Shown here: positions 1 through 15,900 of the stretch, one piece after another
How positions within the stretch are numbered: the first letter of the stretch is position 1
Layout of the letters: every line of letters starts with the position of its first letter
Assembly: GCF_032362555.1 (NCBI RefSeq)
Contig: NC_083516.1
Location: forward strand, 4,799,001 to 4,863,000
Reading direction: 5' to 3'
DNA length: 64,000 bases
DNA from: Amyelois transitella
Taxonomy: Eukaryota > Arthropoda > Insecta > Lepidoptera > Pyralidae
The notes under the pieces: model-generated
The model's database searches: none
Told to the model about the DNA's origin: nothing
What the model saw: the letters and a program-made list of their open reading frames with translations, nothing else
Made by a program: the position numbers and the translations under genes

Positions 1-933
1 CATTACACGTAGGAGTTGGCAGTAGCACCAGTACGCCAGTACGCGTTCGGGTTCACAACCAAAACTTATTGCTATTATCACTACAAAGTCATTGCACTAC
101 TTTGGATGTCCGTAAAATTGTGAATTCGAAACGGAAGCATAAAATTAAACCTACGTCTGCGTGATTTGAGCGGAATATAGCAATATATGCACATGCATAA
201 ATAAAATCTATTGCACTGCAAGAATTCATTAAATTTAAACACTTAATTATTTGATCAAAATAATATCCTCAAAATTTGACTAACAAAAAAATCTACATCA
301 AACCTTAGCACACTATCACTACAGCATACATTCATAGATAAGGAACAATATCATCAATCAATAATTATAATAGTAACAATGTACTGGGTGTAAGTGGCAC
401 CGTATCGCAAACCCACGACAACACTTATAATAATAAAACAATCGTCGGAAAATATTGGTAATTCTGGTAGGTGCTATTTTCAACACGCAATTAATTCATT
501 TTACCCAATAATGTATCAAACATTATTAGTTTACGGCATAATTAAAAAAAATTGAAAATAACATGTTATAAAAAACAATTGGCATGATAATTTATTTAAA
601 CATCCGACACAAAATGATTCAAAATTTCACAAACAAATTTGCGCTACGATGCCTCACACTATAACATAAATCTCTTTCAATAACGTCAGCAGGATTTATG
701 GATCCGAAAACTGGCCAATTTGATAGTAAACGTCTCAATACTACTGATAAAGTGTATAATGAGTCTCGATTGAAATACCTACGTAAAACGAGCCAATCGA
801 TTTATATGGTTATCGGGAATTGTTTTATGGCTGCCACTACGTTCCGTTTGGGTCGCGCCCATGGAGCATAAATCCTGTGACGTCACACAGAGGTTTAGTC
901 CTTCCGACCCTCGTCTTTGAAGGAGCCTGGTCC
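1..933 (-). other. clu 3' untranslated region and downstream flank
   Basis: This lies downstream of the clu stop codon (934-936). A minus-strand AATAAA polyadenylation signal reads at 592-597, so the 3' UTR probably ends near 570-580. The rest is AT-rich and I see no gene or recognisable repeat in it. Confidence 0.5.
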
Positions 934-3900
934 TCAACTGTCCGCCGCCTGGGAACCTTCTCCTTCCTTCAGGCATAACTCGCTGAGTACCTCGGGGAGT
1001 GGTAAGTCTTTCAATTGCCTTTTTTCGATTTCCGCCTTGAACTGCTCAATGTCATGACGACTGGAAACACATTTTATGAGTTATGTAACAAAATTTCAAA
1101 ATTCAAATTCAAAATTCAAAATTTTTATTCATTATTATAGGATATGATATATCGCTTAATAATTGTCGTATGGTTTAACAACATTGGTTGACGTCAAATA
1201 AATTACTTAAAAACTAAGTTTACTGCCGCTTCCAAGGCGTCAGTGCAGAAGAAGCGGTAACAAACTGCACTGCAGCATTTTCTTCAACAACGTCAACTTC
1301 ACAATATTAAATAATACTTAGAATAGAATGTGGACGGGAGAATACATTGTTCAGATTTATATATTTATGAGATTTAATATTGAAAAAAGGAATATTATAT
1401 ATATATATATATATTATGGATTGCCAATTTTAAAAAGATTTATGTACAGAGTGTACTGAAATTTTGATTTAAGTTCAAATTAAACTACAATTAATTACGA
1501 GGTTCCTGTGCCAAGCTCGAGCCAGATGTTTTTATCATTAAGGTAATCATCAGTCCTATAATAAGCCTTCTCACAAAGTACTTTCTTTACATACTCTTTG
1601 AATTTTCGGTTGGGCATATCAAGAACAGACTCCGGCAACCTATTATAAAATCGTATACAGTTCCCCATAAATGATTTACTGACTTTGCTAAGCCTATGAA
1701 ACGGCATGACTAATTTATGTTTATTACGTAAATTTCTATCAGTTGTGGCACTAACTTTTTGAAAAAAAGAGGTATTTTTCCTAACATACATTATAAGATC
1801 AAAAATGTACTGGGACGCTACTGTAGGTATGTTTATTTTCTTAAAGAGTTGTCTTAACAACAATACCAATCGCCTTGATCATATTAAAATTAAAAAGAGA
1901 AAAAGTGTGCGTTTCAAAGTGATATTGACTCTCATGGGATCAATATCCTATGTATAATTTTAATATGATCTACATCTCTGGGGTCCTGGTCCTGGGTCAA
2001 AAGACCGGGGTCCAGTCTTTCATCATAATGCTGGAGTACCCTAGGTATTTTTTTATACAAGGTGACTCAGCTCTAATCTCTGCAACCATACAGAGGTAGT
2101 TGGCTTATATCATGCTTACACCTGAATAGGCTTAGGTATAAACTTGGGATTCTTGTTTTAGGTGTTTGTCTAGCCACCTATCATTATTTTGAATCTCATT
2201 TATATCATTAAACCAAATAGCTGAACGTGAACAATCAGTCTTTTTAAGACTGTTGCCTCTCCCCCACATCTCCGGGTCTCTATCCCGCAAGGGATATAGA
2301 CGTGATTATAGTGTTGTTATATACTTACCCTTTGGTAACATACCTACTCCATGGTGTAGTCATACTTACTCTATGTGATATCCACTTGGCTACAGTTGCT
2401 ATGTACACATTGTTAATATATGATTAATAACGTGAAAATGTTTTATTTAACAAGCGTGTTACCTGATCTGAACAAAGAGGATGCCGTTGATGAGGTTGAG
2501 CATGTCAATGACGGAGGCCATGGCGGGCGGCTGGATGTGCAGCGGCGGCGGCGCGGGCGGCGCGTGCGGCGCGCGCCCGTACGCTTCGGCGAGCCGCTTC
2601 TGCAGCACCACGGCTTGCTGCGTCAGGTGGCGCAGGCACTCCGACGATTCGCGTGTCTTCTCGTGTTGTTCGCCCAGCTGATGGGATCAATGAAAAACTT
2701 TAGGATACGGATCAGCTAAACAAACTATACACATTGAAAATTTGCACAATTTCGGATAACGGCATAGTTTTCAGCAGTCGCATCATTATTTCAGCTAATG
2801 CGGATTTGGTTTGTAAGGTTCCTTCCTTCCCATAACGATTTGGCTTATAAGAGTAATTGCCATATCATGTTGTTGGAACCAAATAGACAAGACATAGGTC
2901 TCGCCGACATATGGCCCGCCACCACCGGCAACCAAGGCCCGCACAAAGCCACCGTTCCGTATTTGAAAGGTTATTGCTACATTTAAAACACAACTTACTA
3001 GCTGCTTGTAAATAGAGTACGTCTCCTTCTCGTGCTGCAACGCGGCTCTGAAGTCTCCCAAACAAGACAGAGTTCTCGCCAACAGATGGCGCGCCACCGC
3101 CGCCTTTAGTGAGCGCGGTCCGTGAGACGCCGCTGTCACTGATAACGCTTTCTCAGCGAAACGAAGAGAGAGTTCGAACTCGCCGACCGCGTGGAGAATA
3201 AGCGCGATGTTGCTCTGTAGTGAATAAATTAAGTGTTCATATGTCCATGTAGTATAGTTCTCAGTGTAGTTCTTCGATGAGTTTTAAACAATCGCCGGCA
3301 GATCTAATCTGACCCTCCTTTGGTCGGTTTTAATAAATACAGGGTCATGTTTTTTACAATGCTGGCGGATCCTCAAGATAAGTAAAAGCTTGTATGAAAA
3401 TCGGCTCTTTAACTGAATGTGTAAACATAAATAATAAATAAATATATACGGGACAAATAACACAGATTAAGTTAGCCTCGAAGTAAGTTCGAGACTTGTG
3501 TTACGAGATACTAACTCAACGATACTATATTTTATAATAAATACTTATATAGATAAACATCCAAGACCCAGGCCAATCAGAAAAAGTTCTTTTCTCATCA
3601 TGCCCTGACCGGGATTCGAACCCGGGACCTCCGGTATCACAGACAAGCGTACTACCGCTGCGCCACAGAGGCCGTCGAAAAAACATGATTCACAATGGGT
3701 ACACACAAAATACATAGAAATAACTTTCACTGATCCCACTACTGGATACAAAGTGAACGTCAGGGTCAATGCTAGGAAGCACAAAAAAGACAAAAACAAA
3801 GTCGGATGTTAATACATGGACAGTATTAATAGGCGCATAAACAGATCACTAAGTTTTAAATTCCACCTACAAATCTAAGTAGAAATAAAAATAAAATATG

Positions 3901-6900
3901 AGGGAGGCACTTACATCTAACAGCGCCATCTCTGGGTGGTTCTCGCCGCAAACAAGCAACGCGAGGTACCGCGCGCGATACAGGAGTTTCAACGCCGTAC
4001 TCACTTGACCGTTCGCAAAACAGTATAATGCGAGGTGGGACTGGAAATAAAGTATTTCTTTATCAGACTTGTGTTTTACTTATTACTACTTTAAATTAAA
4101 AAAAATGTTCAATGGAAGATAATTGTATAAAACTATATGATTATCTGTATATGTCGCACATTTTCGTTCACATTGTTCTAGTATAGGTATTTATTATGGC
4201 AAACAACTAAACCTTTTAAACAATTTAAGGGTGAATAATTAGGTTGAAATACTCACGTATTCAGTAATAGTATACGGATGATCAATGCCGTTGACCCTCT
4301 CGGACATCAGGACAGCTTTCTGCTGATAAGCCATGGCATCCCTATGTTCCCCGGTCACATAGCACAGTCGCGCCACCATGCGGAGACATTGAGCAATTTC
4401 TCCGTGCATAGCGCCGTATACATTGTTGAGAAGATTCAAAGCTTCGGCGATCATTTCGTGGCCTTCATTCACGGCACCAGCTTGAATTTTATTCTGGCCC
4501 GTTGTGTAGAAGTTGTAAGCGTCTGATGCCTGGAAGTTTTGAAATTTATCGTTTAATTAAAATCATTGGTAAATAAATGAACATAAATTTGCCCGCGCTG
4601 GGCCTCTAGCCCTAGAAGTGGCTTATTTAGACTTACCCTAGGATTGATATGTTTCACAACTGGGAAAATATTCATGATATCAGATCCAGTGAAAGTTGGC
4701 TTGCTCTTGTTGTCAAAATCGTATTCGCGTAACATTAGCTGCAAGCCCACTTTTAGAGCAAAGGACCTGCAATGAAAAGAATAAATTACAAATTGTTATG
4801 CATTTATTTAAAAATTAAACATCCAATTTCATGCGTAGCACAATAAATACCTGAGCAATGATATTTTCTGAAGACCATTTTTCTCTATAACAACATCCAT
4901 GTTTTCAGCGTTAAGTTCATAACCCCAATATGCCTGAAATGATAGATAAAGAAAATGATAGATCGATAACCAATCGCTATCACTTCATAAGGTGGGTATC
5001 ATAGAAAGTTGTTAAAATAATTAGATGGAGTTCCGATGATAGACCTTACAAACTTGTAGCATGTAACAGGCCGCATAGAAAAATGAAAAAAGGAACACAC
5101 CTTGAGCTCTTGCCGTATCTGCGAAAACAGCGACTTGTGCGTCAAGTTCTGCCAGTCGGAGGGCGGCGGCGGCGCCGGCTGGTGGTGCCGCCGCGCGCGC
5201 CGCGAGCGGGCGCCGCGGCCCGAGCGCGCGCACACCGGCGCCTCGCCCGCGCCCGGCTGGATGCTGGCGCACGCGCCCAGCAGGCAGTTGAGGAAGTGGG
5301 CCACGGCCGCGCCGGTGCACATGGCCTCGCACCCCTAAACATACAAAACGTGCTTTCATCACAAACGAGACATAGACAGATCTTTTTATCACAATTTCGA
5401 CCAACTTGTTTTCACTACTTGCTTCCGAAAACCAGGTATGGAGCAAGTGCAGACCAAGCGCAGAGGAATCAAATGTAAAATACACTATTACTTTTTTGTA
5501 CCAATCACTTCTGAATGAATTTTCACTATAACCTATACCGTAGACAATCAGCTTGCACCTCATGAACCCCCACGACAAATAGCTACATACCTAATACTAT
5601 TAGCAATTACTACAACTGCTATGTAGAGTTGTTTCAAGGGGCCACAGAACGACATTGCCCTAAAAATCTTAGCTCACACTCCATTGCTACATTTCTGAAA
5701 ACAATGTATACAGACCTGTAGATACGCAGTGTGGATATGCTTAGCCGCTCGCAGCACTAGTTCGCCCACAGCGATGGCGTGAAGGTAGGCGAGGTGTGGA
5801 TGAGGCTTCAATGCTGCCGCCACTCTGCCCAAGTATCGGATGTTGATACCGCGAGCGTGGAGTGCTTCAGTCAGCCCAGCGCCATCCATTGGGGTAGACG
5901 TGTGCTCGAGGCATTCGCGAACCTAAATAATATAAATAATACTTTAACAACATTTCAGTTATAAACTTAATAAACGTAACACCAAGTTCTTGTATTTGCA
6001 CAGATTATTGTAAAACCGTAACTAACTCACAATATATTTATTTGGGAAACATACAATTGTATATTTCAATAACTTTGTAACAATATACACATAAATCAAT
6101 AAAGTTTTCACTACAAAATAGTACATAGAAAACGTTAAACAGTCTTTTATAATTTAGCTTTTTATACATATATTGTTGTACATTAATTAAGTCTGATTGT
6201 TTTTTGTATGCTGAAAGAACTTACGCGATAATTTACTTACTTCACAATAAATATGTAAAACTGTAATGCAGAACTTACAAATGCGGGTATCTGGGTGGTA
6301 AGCAGGAAAGCTGCGGCTTCCTTCACCAGATGGCGTTGTTTGGCAAGTTGTTCCGGCGTGGCCGCGTGCTTGATGCCCGCAGAATAAACATCGGGGTTGA
6401 AGCGGACATCGAATTCAGACTCCTTGAGCGAAGCGACTGCACGAGCCGCGGCTGCTACTACAGCTCTTGAACGCTCACCCGCTGAAATTAAATAACACAC
6501 ATGAATTTACCAAGCAAACAGACTAAATAACTAACATTATAAATATATATCTCCTTGATTCAATGATAAACTGTTTCCAAATTATTCCAAAAATAAATAT
6601 GCAAAGTTTATGGACAAATTACTGCTCCCATCCTATATGTTCCCAAAAACCGGCTTCTGTACGCGGGTAAAGCCAAGAACTGGACACCTTTTTTTTTAAA
6701 AACGACTCTTCTTAACTCAAAACACTGGAAACTGTAATAAAAATATAAAAAAAGAACTCACTATCGCTCTCTTGCTTATCCCCACTGCAGATCGAGTCTG
6801 TAATACTCTCAACAATCTTTTTGGCAACATCTGTATCGATTTCCGAATAATTTTCATTCAATAACAATTCATCATCTTTGGCTTTCTCCTCCTTCTCATC

Positions 6901-9900
6901 TTTATCATCAATTTTTATTTCTTCTTTTTTGGCACTTTCTTTCTCTTTCTTTTGTTTCTTGTCCTTTATCTCCTTTTCTTGACTTTTGTTGTCTCGCTTA
7001 CTCTTCTCTGATTCAGGAGTAGGTTTCTTTTCAGTGTTTTCTTTGTTCGCTTCAATTGACTTTTGTTCAGTATCTTTCTGTCTCTTCGCACTTAACTGCT
7101 GTAAGTGGAACGCGGCATATCGGATAAACATAAAGTAACGAGCCCTGCAACAAAACAGATAAATATATTAAATTAAATAATTAATTTTGTGCGAGAAACA
7201 TTAGGCGAGAAATTTTGTACTTACTCAACAAAACTATCAACTAATTCCTGTCTAAGGCAGCAGAGTTTGTGCTTATGTATAATAGGGAATCCCATCGATT
7301 TTATGTCCTCTCTCAATTCGTCGTCTTCCACTGAAAAATATCAAATAATAACTGGTTGTAAATAAAGAGTACATTTTTTTTTCTGTAATAGAACATCTTA
7401 TATTCAACAACAAAAATTTTACATTTATGAATTTGTAACTATTGAATTAGTCCACAATGGATTAAGTCGTGATGTATGTATGTGTACTCACATTGCAAGA
7501 AGTTGACATCAGGCGGGAAAGTCCTCAACAGGTCGAGAATGTAATGGCGGCCATCGTTCCCTATGATTCCCTTGCATTCGACACTGGAGCATAGCTCTAT
7601 CGTTTCGCCATTCGCACTGATTACAGAGTGGGGCATAATCTTCAGTTGCTGGCCGGCTTTGCTGAGCTGAAAAGTAAGAAAACATCAGTCAATATCGCTG
7701 AAAAAACTAAGCTATTGACAACGTCAAACAACTCAATAGGACAGGTTTCTCATCTAATATTTTTTTTTTTTTAATTTTCTTTTCCAATATTGTATCGAGG
7801 CTAACTCAACTATGTGAATTTGTTTCTATTTGTCAATGTTTAGAACTCTCTATGACGATGTTCTTTACGGTTAATTTTGGATTTTAATAAAGGCACATTC
7901 TCTGTGTGTAACAGAACATCAATATCCTACTACTATTATAAAGGCGAAAGTTTGTATGGATGTTTGTTACTCTTTCACGCAAAAACTACTGAACCGATTA
8001 CCATGAAATTTGGTATGTAGGTAGCTGAAGACCCAGAATAACACATAGGCTACTTTTTATCCCAGAGTTCCCGCGGGATTGATAGGGTTTCCATGCGGAC
8101 GAAGTCGCGGGCGGCCTCTAGTAAATTATAAACCAAATTCAGAAACATTATTTGTTAAGAAAAAATCGATAAAGTCAATAATATACATTATGAAGGATCC
8201 AGATGATATTCACGAAATAAAGATGAAACAACACAAATCGCAACTGTAATAAAGCCTAAAAATAATAGTATTTTTTATATAAAATTATGTTAGCTATGCC
8301 GATTTTAATTATGTTAGTTAGTGCCGTGTGGTTGCCGGCACCAATACAAAAAAGAATAGGACCACTCCATCTCTTTCCCATGGATGTCGTAAAAGGCGAC
8401 TAAGGGATAGGCTTGCAAACTTGGGATTCTTTTTCAGGCGATAGGCTAGCAACCTGTCACTATTTGAATCTTAATTCTATCATTAAGCCAAATAGCTGAA
8501 CGTGGCCATTCAGTCTTTTCAAGACTGTTGGCTCTGTCTACCCCGCAAGGGATATAGACGTGATCATATGTATGTATGTATGTATGTTAGCTACTTACCA
8601 ACTCCATATATTTGGGATGCGAAAGCACCGTAGTTCCAAAGTCGATGCTGCCATAGACCACACTTTGCTCCTGCTCCTTCTCCAGGATCCCGGGGATGAT
8701 GGACTGCGCCGTGACCCGGTACCCGCGGTAGTCCACCACCACCGTGCCCAGGGTGTGCAGACCCTGGGTGTCCACCGCGCTGTATACACGCACGCCTTGC
8801 AGGTCGTTACGCTACAAAAAAGACAAATTACATAAACCTAAGAGAACGAGAGAAAGTTATGAATGGGTATGAAGTGAAAGAAGAATGCAGGGTTCGTGGT
8901 TAGGGGTAAAGAATCACCGACAAGAGGAATCCCAAGTTTATAAACCTATCCCTTTGTCGACTTTAACGACATCCATGGGAAATATATGGACTTGTTCGAC
9001 ACACAAATCTCTATAAATGTTATGTTATGCTACATATATTACTGCAAAAAATAAATAAAAGAGCGATCGGAACGTTAGCTGACCAATAAACAGTGCAATC
9101 TATAATTCGGTTCAACGATCCCATTTTACAGGCGTCTATCGAGGTTAAGTATTTAGAGAGCAGACTGTCACGCTTACAAATGTATATTTCGCATATGCAA
9201 TTTCAGCTCTTGTATCACTTGGATAAACCTGTAACAATATGAACACTCACGGGGGCCACAAACGCAGCAGCATCACCGCCGAGGTCCTTGTAATGGTCGC
9301 GTACGTCGAACCCGAGCGAAAAGAATATGTTGTTCCATATGAACATCTGCATCTTTGGCTCTTCCCCGGGATTGATCGCCATCACGTTGCCGTCCACGAC
9401 CGCCATGGCGCCGCGGGTAGCCGCTGCTACGAAGTCGCTATGCACCTGAAATGAAATAATAATATTCGTATTAATGCATATTTATAAAATCGTCATTATT
9501 TCAGTCGCCTAAAGCTTACTTCCTAATAAACTGATTCCCAAAGACTGACCGGTTTGGACCGCTGTATCCCAGTCTTCTTACAAACCTTAGCATATCATCG
9601 GACCAGCTATTTCTACCTGTCGGAAGTGTGTTTTGTTTTTGAGTAGAGTATTGAATTACCTTGAAGATAGCTCGTTCTCTCAGCAAACGTTCCGGCAGTG
9701 TGGCGCGTGGTAGCTCGCGAGTGGTCTGCAGCTCCTCGTTCCAGTCGCGCGTCTGTCCTGGGATGTGCTCTTCGTAGCCCAACTTCGATGAAAACGCTGA
9801 AAAATATTGTTGTTCTCAGATAAGTGGCGTTTCTTGGAATTAGTGAATTCAGAAATATTTATAGCTTGCATGCATTGTCATAAGAAAATGGTAATTTTAC

Positions 9901-12900
9901 TTCTTTAAGCGACCGTTAACTTTAAATATATAGATACGGGACAAACTACACAGACTGTTTCTCTTCTTCCATGCAGACTGTAAAATTCGATCAAAGAAAA
10001 GGCGTCTGAACTTGAGATTTTTATTTTAGGCAATGGACTATGTCCTGTCACTTTCTGAATCTGAATTCCATGATTTAGTTTTAAGTGAACAAGACAGTGG
10101 CCTTCGGGACTGTTGGCTTCATCTACCCCATAATGGATAAAGACGTTATGTGTATATAAAACCACTTACTGTCTTCGGCACGAATCGCATCCACAGTATG
10201 ATCAAGCACCGGCGATGCCCACTGGTAAACTTGGTACGGTGTGGCGACTCTCTCGAACGGATGTTTTTGCATACGCTTCTTTTGTACCAGCGCGAAATTC
10301 CTCTTGAACGCCGGCGAAACTATACTGAGAAGCTCGATCAGAGAGTGGCAGAGCAGGGACGGATTTGATGGACGAGGGTTGAATACTTCTTCGGAAGACC
10401 TGTCAAAAGACAATTATTATACTAGAGTAAACAGCGTCTCCGCCCGCGTAATAGAAAAATGCAAATTACTATTGGGTCAACCATTTTTTTCTCTAAATAT
10501 TTATGTGAACCTTTACATATCAATAGAAAAAATAAACTCTACTTTAAAGTAACACAATAGGTAGAATGCAAAACTGACTTAATTTCAATACCATAGTCAT
10601 TTATTCAAAAGTTGAAGAATAACGGGGCGAGAATGCATAAATACCTCGGCCTCTCAGAATATATAGACTTAATATCATAATGCCTATGCTTCAAAGATAA
10701 AAATCATTCATTCTTTTATGATCTCTTAATAAACAACACCGATCAACTGGAATCGATGGAGAAAGATTGTGCGTTGAGATGCTGAGCTGATGAGTTCCAG
10801 TAACCACGATCCTCAGCAATGAGAGAGCGAAAAGAGGGGTAAAATTGCACATATTCTCCTGGAGCGTGGTCAGGCATGTAAAATCTGACAATTAATCAGA
10901 GCGAATTCCGCCAGAAATTCATTTATGTGGAAAAATTCACACAGTTACGAGAGCTACTAGAGCTAGCCGCAAAATAAATTCAGGTCTTATATTATGATGA
11001 GAAATACTAACTTAACGCTACTTGAGTCCCACGACATTTAAATCTACAGGTGTATTAAGTACTAACTAAACATACAGTTGCTTGAAATGTTAAAGATGCT
11101 TCGGTATAGTTTCCTAACCCCGGTGAGCATGCTACGCCACTGGAAACGAGGAAGATCGAAGAGCTTTGACCTATGTGGAACCGTGGGTCGATGCTGGTTA
11201 AACATGTGTGAACAGATATAATATATCGAGCACAAATCGTCGCATATCTATTATAAAGAAACTATCTAACTACTATCCAAATAACACTAACAGTTTCTTA
11301 ATCTGGTGCGTACTGTGGGAAGTTCTACATAAATAGATATTTAACACAAAATAAGATTCTATTTTATTTTTTAAACCTGCTAGTTTTTTTAACAAAGCAT
11401 AAACACAACATATCCTGCAAGCAGATAACCAGGTACAAGTTAGCGTTATATCAATGCCATTCAATGAATTTGCAAAACAATAATACTAAATTCTGTTTTT
11501 GGGAATCAATGCAGACAGTAAAAAATAGAAATAAAAAACATTACTAGTTATCAATCGTTACATGTCTGGAAAAATACGGGCATAAAATGTAAGAAGCGAT
11601 AATGTTAAAATCATACAGTAATTTATTATTTCTTGTAGTCACGGATAGTTGGGTATGCACTTTGACGTAATATGTGTAAAAAGATAGGTATTAAAATGCC
11701 ATGAAATATTATTTAGCTTGGTCCACCTATGTCGCCAGTTCAGAACTCGATAAGTCAGGTATTTACCTGGAACGACTCTCGTCAGACCTCCGTTACCTCG
11801 TTTACTAAAGTTTTACTGGAAAAAGAAAATCTTAATCAACTTGTTTAAGGAAAAACCAGGTCAACTTACTGATTAAGGTAGAATCCTCTGGGGCAGGCTG
11901 TGATGTGGAAATGTCTGTCTTCGAGAGTGATAACATGCAAGTAAAGCAGGTCACCACACATCTTTCGCGGCCCAGGAGGTGGGTTCCAGCCCGATGTTGT
12001 TAAAACCTGGAGACAACATTCACAGCTGTCAGTTTAAATTCTTTGAAATAAAACAAATATTGCACCATTGCATGACCTCGGTTTTTTTTTTGAAGTGTGT
12101 TCATAATTTTCAGGTCGCCTAAAAGCATTTGTCATTTATTTGCAACTGGGCTCTAATGATGGCTGCTCAAGCGATTGCTTAACTTAAGACTTTTCATATG
12201 ACTTTCAGGTTTCTCTGAAATCTTTGGTTTTAAATTTCTAAATGTTGAGTTCGAGATGTAGTTACGTTATAAAATTTTATTAAAATTACTATGTCTAATT
12301 ACCTATAATAAAGAACAAATGGTAGGAAGAGCACATGTTTATTTTTTTCTAATTGATATTTATAATCTCATGACATGCTTTTAACGCATGTCTATACTGT
12401 TATACTGTTACGCAATGATACCACAGACTTCGGAAGAATTTTTTCTGAACTTTATACTATAACGCGCGATCGTATCTGGTATGACGCAGCTTCTGATAAC
12501 CTTTTTTTATTGCTCGCTTTGAACATGTTTTTCACTACATGAAGGTAGTCTGCCTGTTAACATAGGAGGTTTTGTTATCAACAAGGAAGTGCTTTGTCTG
12601 TTTGTCTGTCCGTTCGAAAACACTTAGGGTTTTCATAAAAGGCCTTTACCACTTTACGTCAGAGTATCTTTAAAATATTTTTGGCAATTTTATTCTACCG
12701 CTTGATCCATGTAATTAAAAAATGTTATCATAATCCCACCACGGCGGTGTTTGTGTCGCATCTTCCATGTATAAAAGTGGACTACTTCACTAAGTACTCA
12801 AGGGTTTACAAAATAAATAAAATACAATTTTTTTACCATAGATTACTGGTATATTAAGCAGTAAAAGGCAAATTTCGAGCTGTAATAAATAAGAGAATTT

Positions 12901-15900
12901 ATAATGCATAAGAGCCTCTGGGGTCCGCTTATGGCGTCGATCCAGGTTTGGGAAATCAAAGCAATTATAAATGTCATTTCTGACCCAGATAAAGTGAAAA
13001 CCTGGTGTGGGTTCCCACTTTATCATTAGATTGGTAGATAGATATTTTTTATCTTTGATCATGGTTTCTTGAACGGCAGATTTCCCATGATGGGTTGACT
13101 TTGTTATAAAAATGCATGGTTACAAAATATTGTTTACTAGAAGTAGCTACCGCGACTGTTCGTGAAGGTATGTCACTTAATAGTGCGTCTAAAATATCAT
13201 TCTTATTGCCTGTTTGGCCACCGTAATGGTTACCAAGCAATGTCGGATACACGCTTTGTCATTTTGATCTGTAATTCTAGTCTTACACTTCCAGTTTCAA
13301 TGGGATTAACAACCATTATATCCGAAGGGACTTCTGCATAAAGTGTACATTACATTGTCAAGTAAATTATTTTGAATTAGAACGATAACGAAAAAGGCCA
13401 TCGAAGTAGGGCGCAAAGCGATTATTATATTTCTTCCGTCTTTTCATTTAGTTAAATGGTGCTAAATTACACGATGTCAGATCTGAACAGTACGCTAAAA
13501 TGAATAATTTATTTCTTCCTATTATTGTTCTAAATGCTACGTACAGTTCTACACGCGTATAATATCCAGAATTTACATGTGAACTTATTAGGAAATGAAG
13601 AATTTACATTTATGAACACAGTGTGGATTGTTTATTACGCAAACACAATATAACGATTATTTCGATAACAAATTACCTTCAGGCATTGTGGTGCTTTGTT
13701 CTCCTTGGTTAATCCGGGATGCAAGGGTAGCAGAGGTCGCTCAGTGCTTCCCGGCATAATGTAGTCCGGGGGAGTGCAGTCCACACTTTCCGGGCGTGAT
13801 TTCTTCTTCTCTATGAAGTTAGAAAAGCATATTTAAACTTAACTGCCGGAATTTATAAGAAGGCGACACTTCCTTCGCACAATTATTGTTTAAATTTGGT
13901 TAAAATTAGGTTTTAGTAAATATGCATACTCCTTCATATCAAGTAGATATCTTTGCCGTTTAGATGTGGTAACTTTCAAAGAAGTAATGTGTCAAACTTT
14001 CATATTATAGGGTTCGTATGATACTGTAACCTTCAAATAGGCAAGAGAAACAATATCATTTAATTAACAGAACAAGGTTAAAGTAAGTGGTTTATTGTCT
14101 CTAAATGCCTCTTTATAACGTTACGAGTCGTGACAATATCATAATGATTATGACACTTTACTGTTGTTAGTACCTAAGATATCACCCTGCGTGATAACAT
14201 TGAGGAAGGCAAGAGAACTGCACTCCTGGCCAGCGTATGCGTCTGTGTAATCGATGGACTTCAATAGGTCGCGAACATGACGCACGTGGATCCTAGCTTC
14301 GCGCATAGTATAAGGTTCTTCGACAACCTGTGGGCAAAAATATTGACATCTATACTAATATTATAAAGCTGAAGAGTTTGTTTTGTTTGTTTGTTTGTTT
14401 GTTTAAACGCGCTAATCTCAGAAACTATTGAACCGATTTGAATAATTCTTTCACTGTTAGGTAGTCTATTTATCGAGGAAGGCTATAGGCTACATTTTAT
14501 CCCGGATTTCCTACGGGAAACGTCAACAATGCAGGTGAAAGTTGAATGAGTCGGCCATCTGCGAGCTTTCCACGCGAACGCTGCGCAAACCAACAAAGAT
14601 ATAGTAAAACAATGTACTAAAGATGTGAAGTACTCATTTTTTGCCACAAAAAAGTCCGCGAGAGCATATATCTATCTCTTAAGGTTTACTTACAATAACC
14701 ACTTTTATGTTCATTTTTTAAGATTATTTTTTCATTATAAACATAAGTTATTTTGAAACCAATTTTCTTTAATTCAGTTTTAATCCTTATCCAAATAAAT
14801 ATGTTTATTACTTTCAGCTTTTCATGTAGACTAAAATTGCCATTTACAGTATATAAATCAGACGAATAGGTTTTGAGATATAGTCGTTATAAGCAATTTG
14901 CAGCGAAACATTTAATACGGCGAACCAGCGTTTTTTCTAATACGCGTGACCGCCTGACAAAATAACTATTCCACGCGGACGAAGTCGCGGGCACAGCTAG
15001 TACATACATATAAGTAATCACGTCTATGTCCCTTGCGGGGTAGATACAGCCAGTAGTCTTGAAAAGCATGAAAGGCCACGTTCAGCTGTTTGACTTAAAA
15101 ATATTGACAATATAAAAATACAAAAATTTATGCTAGTGATTAAAAAGGGCACATTCATCTAGTGCGACTTTTACCGTGATCCATTACGGGTTAGATTCCC
15201 TACAAAGAGGTCAGACGCGAGTCGTTTAGTTTAAAAACCTGACTTAGAACATACATACATACATACATACATAAAATCACGCCTCTTTCCCGGAGGGGTA
15301 GGCAGAGACTACCTCTTTCCACTTGCCACGATCTCTGCATACTTCTTTCGCTTCGTCCACATTCATAACTCTCTTCATACAAGCTCGGCGGTTTCGGGTA
15401 CTTTTGACCTGACCCTTTACCAGGACGTCCTTAATTTGATCAAGATACGTTCGTCTAGGTCTTCCCACTCCGACCTTTCCCTCCACACTCTCCTTGTATA
15501 TCTGCTTAGTCAACCTGCTTTCATTCATCCTCTCCACATGACCGAACCATCTTAACATACCCTTTTCTATTCCTGTAACTACATCTTCTTTCACATCACA
15601 ACATTCCCTTATCACGCTGTTCCTTATCCTGTCACTCAATTTCACACCCATCATACTCCTTAACGCTCTCATTTCCACTGCATTTATTCTGCTTTCATGC
15701 TTCTTTTGCCATACCCAACTTTCACTCCCATACATTAATGTCGGGACCAACACGCCCCTGTGCACAGCCAGTCGAGCCTTTTTGGATAGTTTCTGACTGC
15801 TCATAAAGGCATGCAAAGCTCCATTCACCATGTTCCCCGCGTTCACTCTCCTTTCAATATCACTATCATACTTGCCATCTGATGTAAACTTTGATCCTAG

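Noticed and set aside
1396-1416. TA-repeat run
   Set aside because: Ordinary short microsatellite; no further meaning visible.
2481-2690. Overlapping open frames on both strands in the GC-rich block
   Set aside because: Only the clu exon 23 frame joins neighbours in phase and matches the family; the others come from GC-rich codons lacking A/T stops.
5021-5578. 185-residue frame overlapping clu exon 17 and other frames on both strands
   Set aside because: It is a shifted reading of exon 17 running into introns; Arg/Ala/Pro composition only, no family resemblance.
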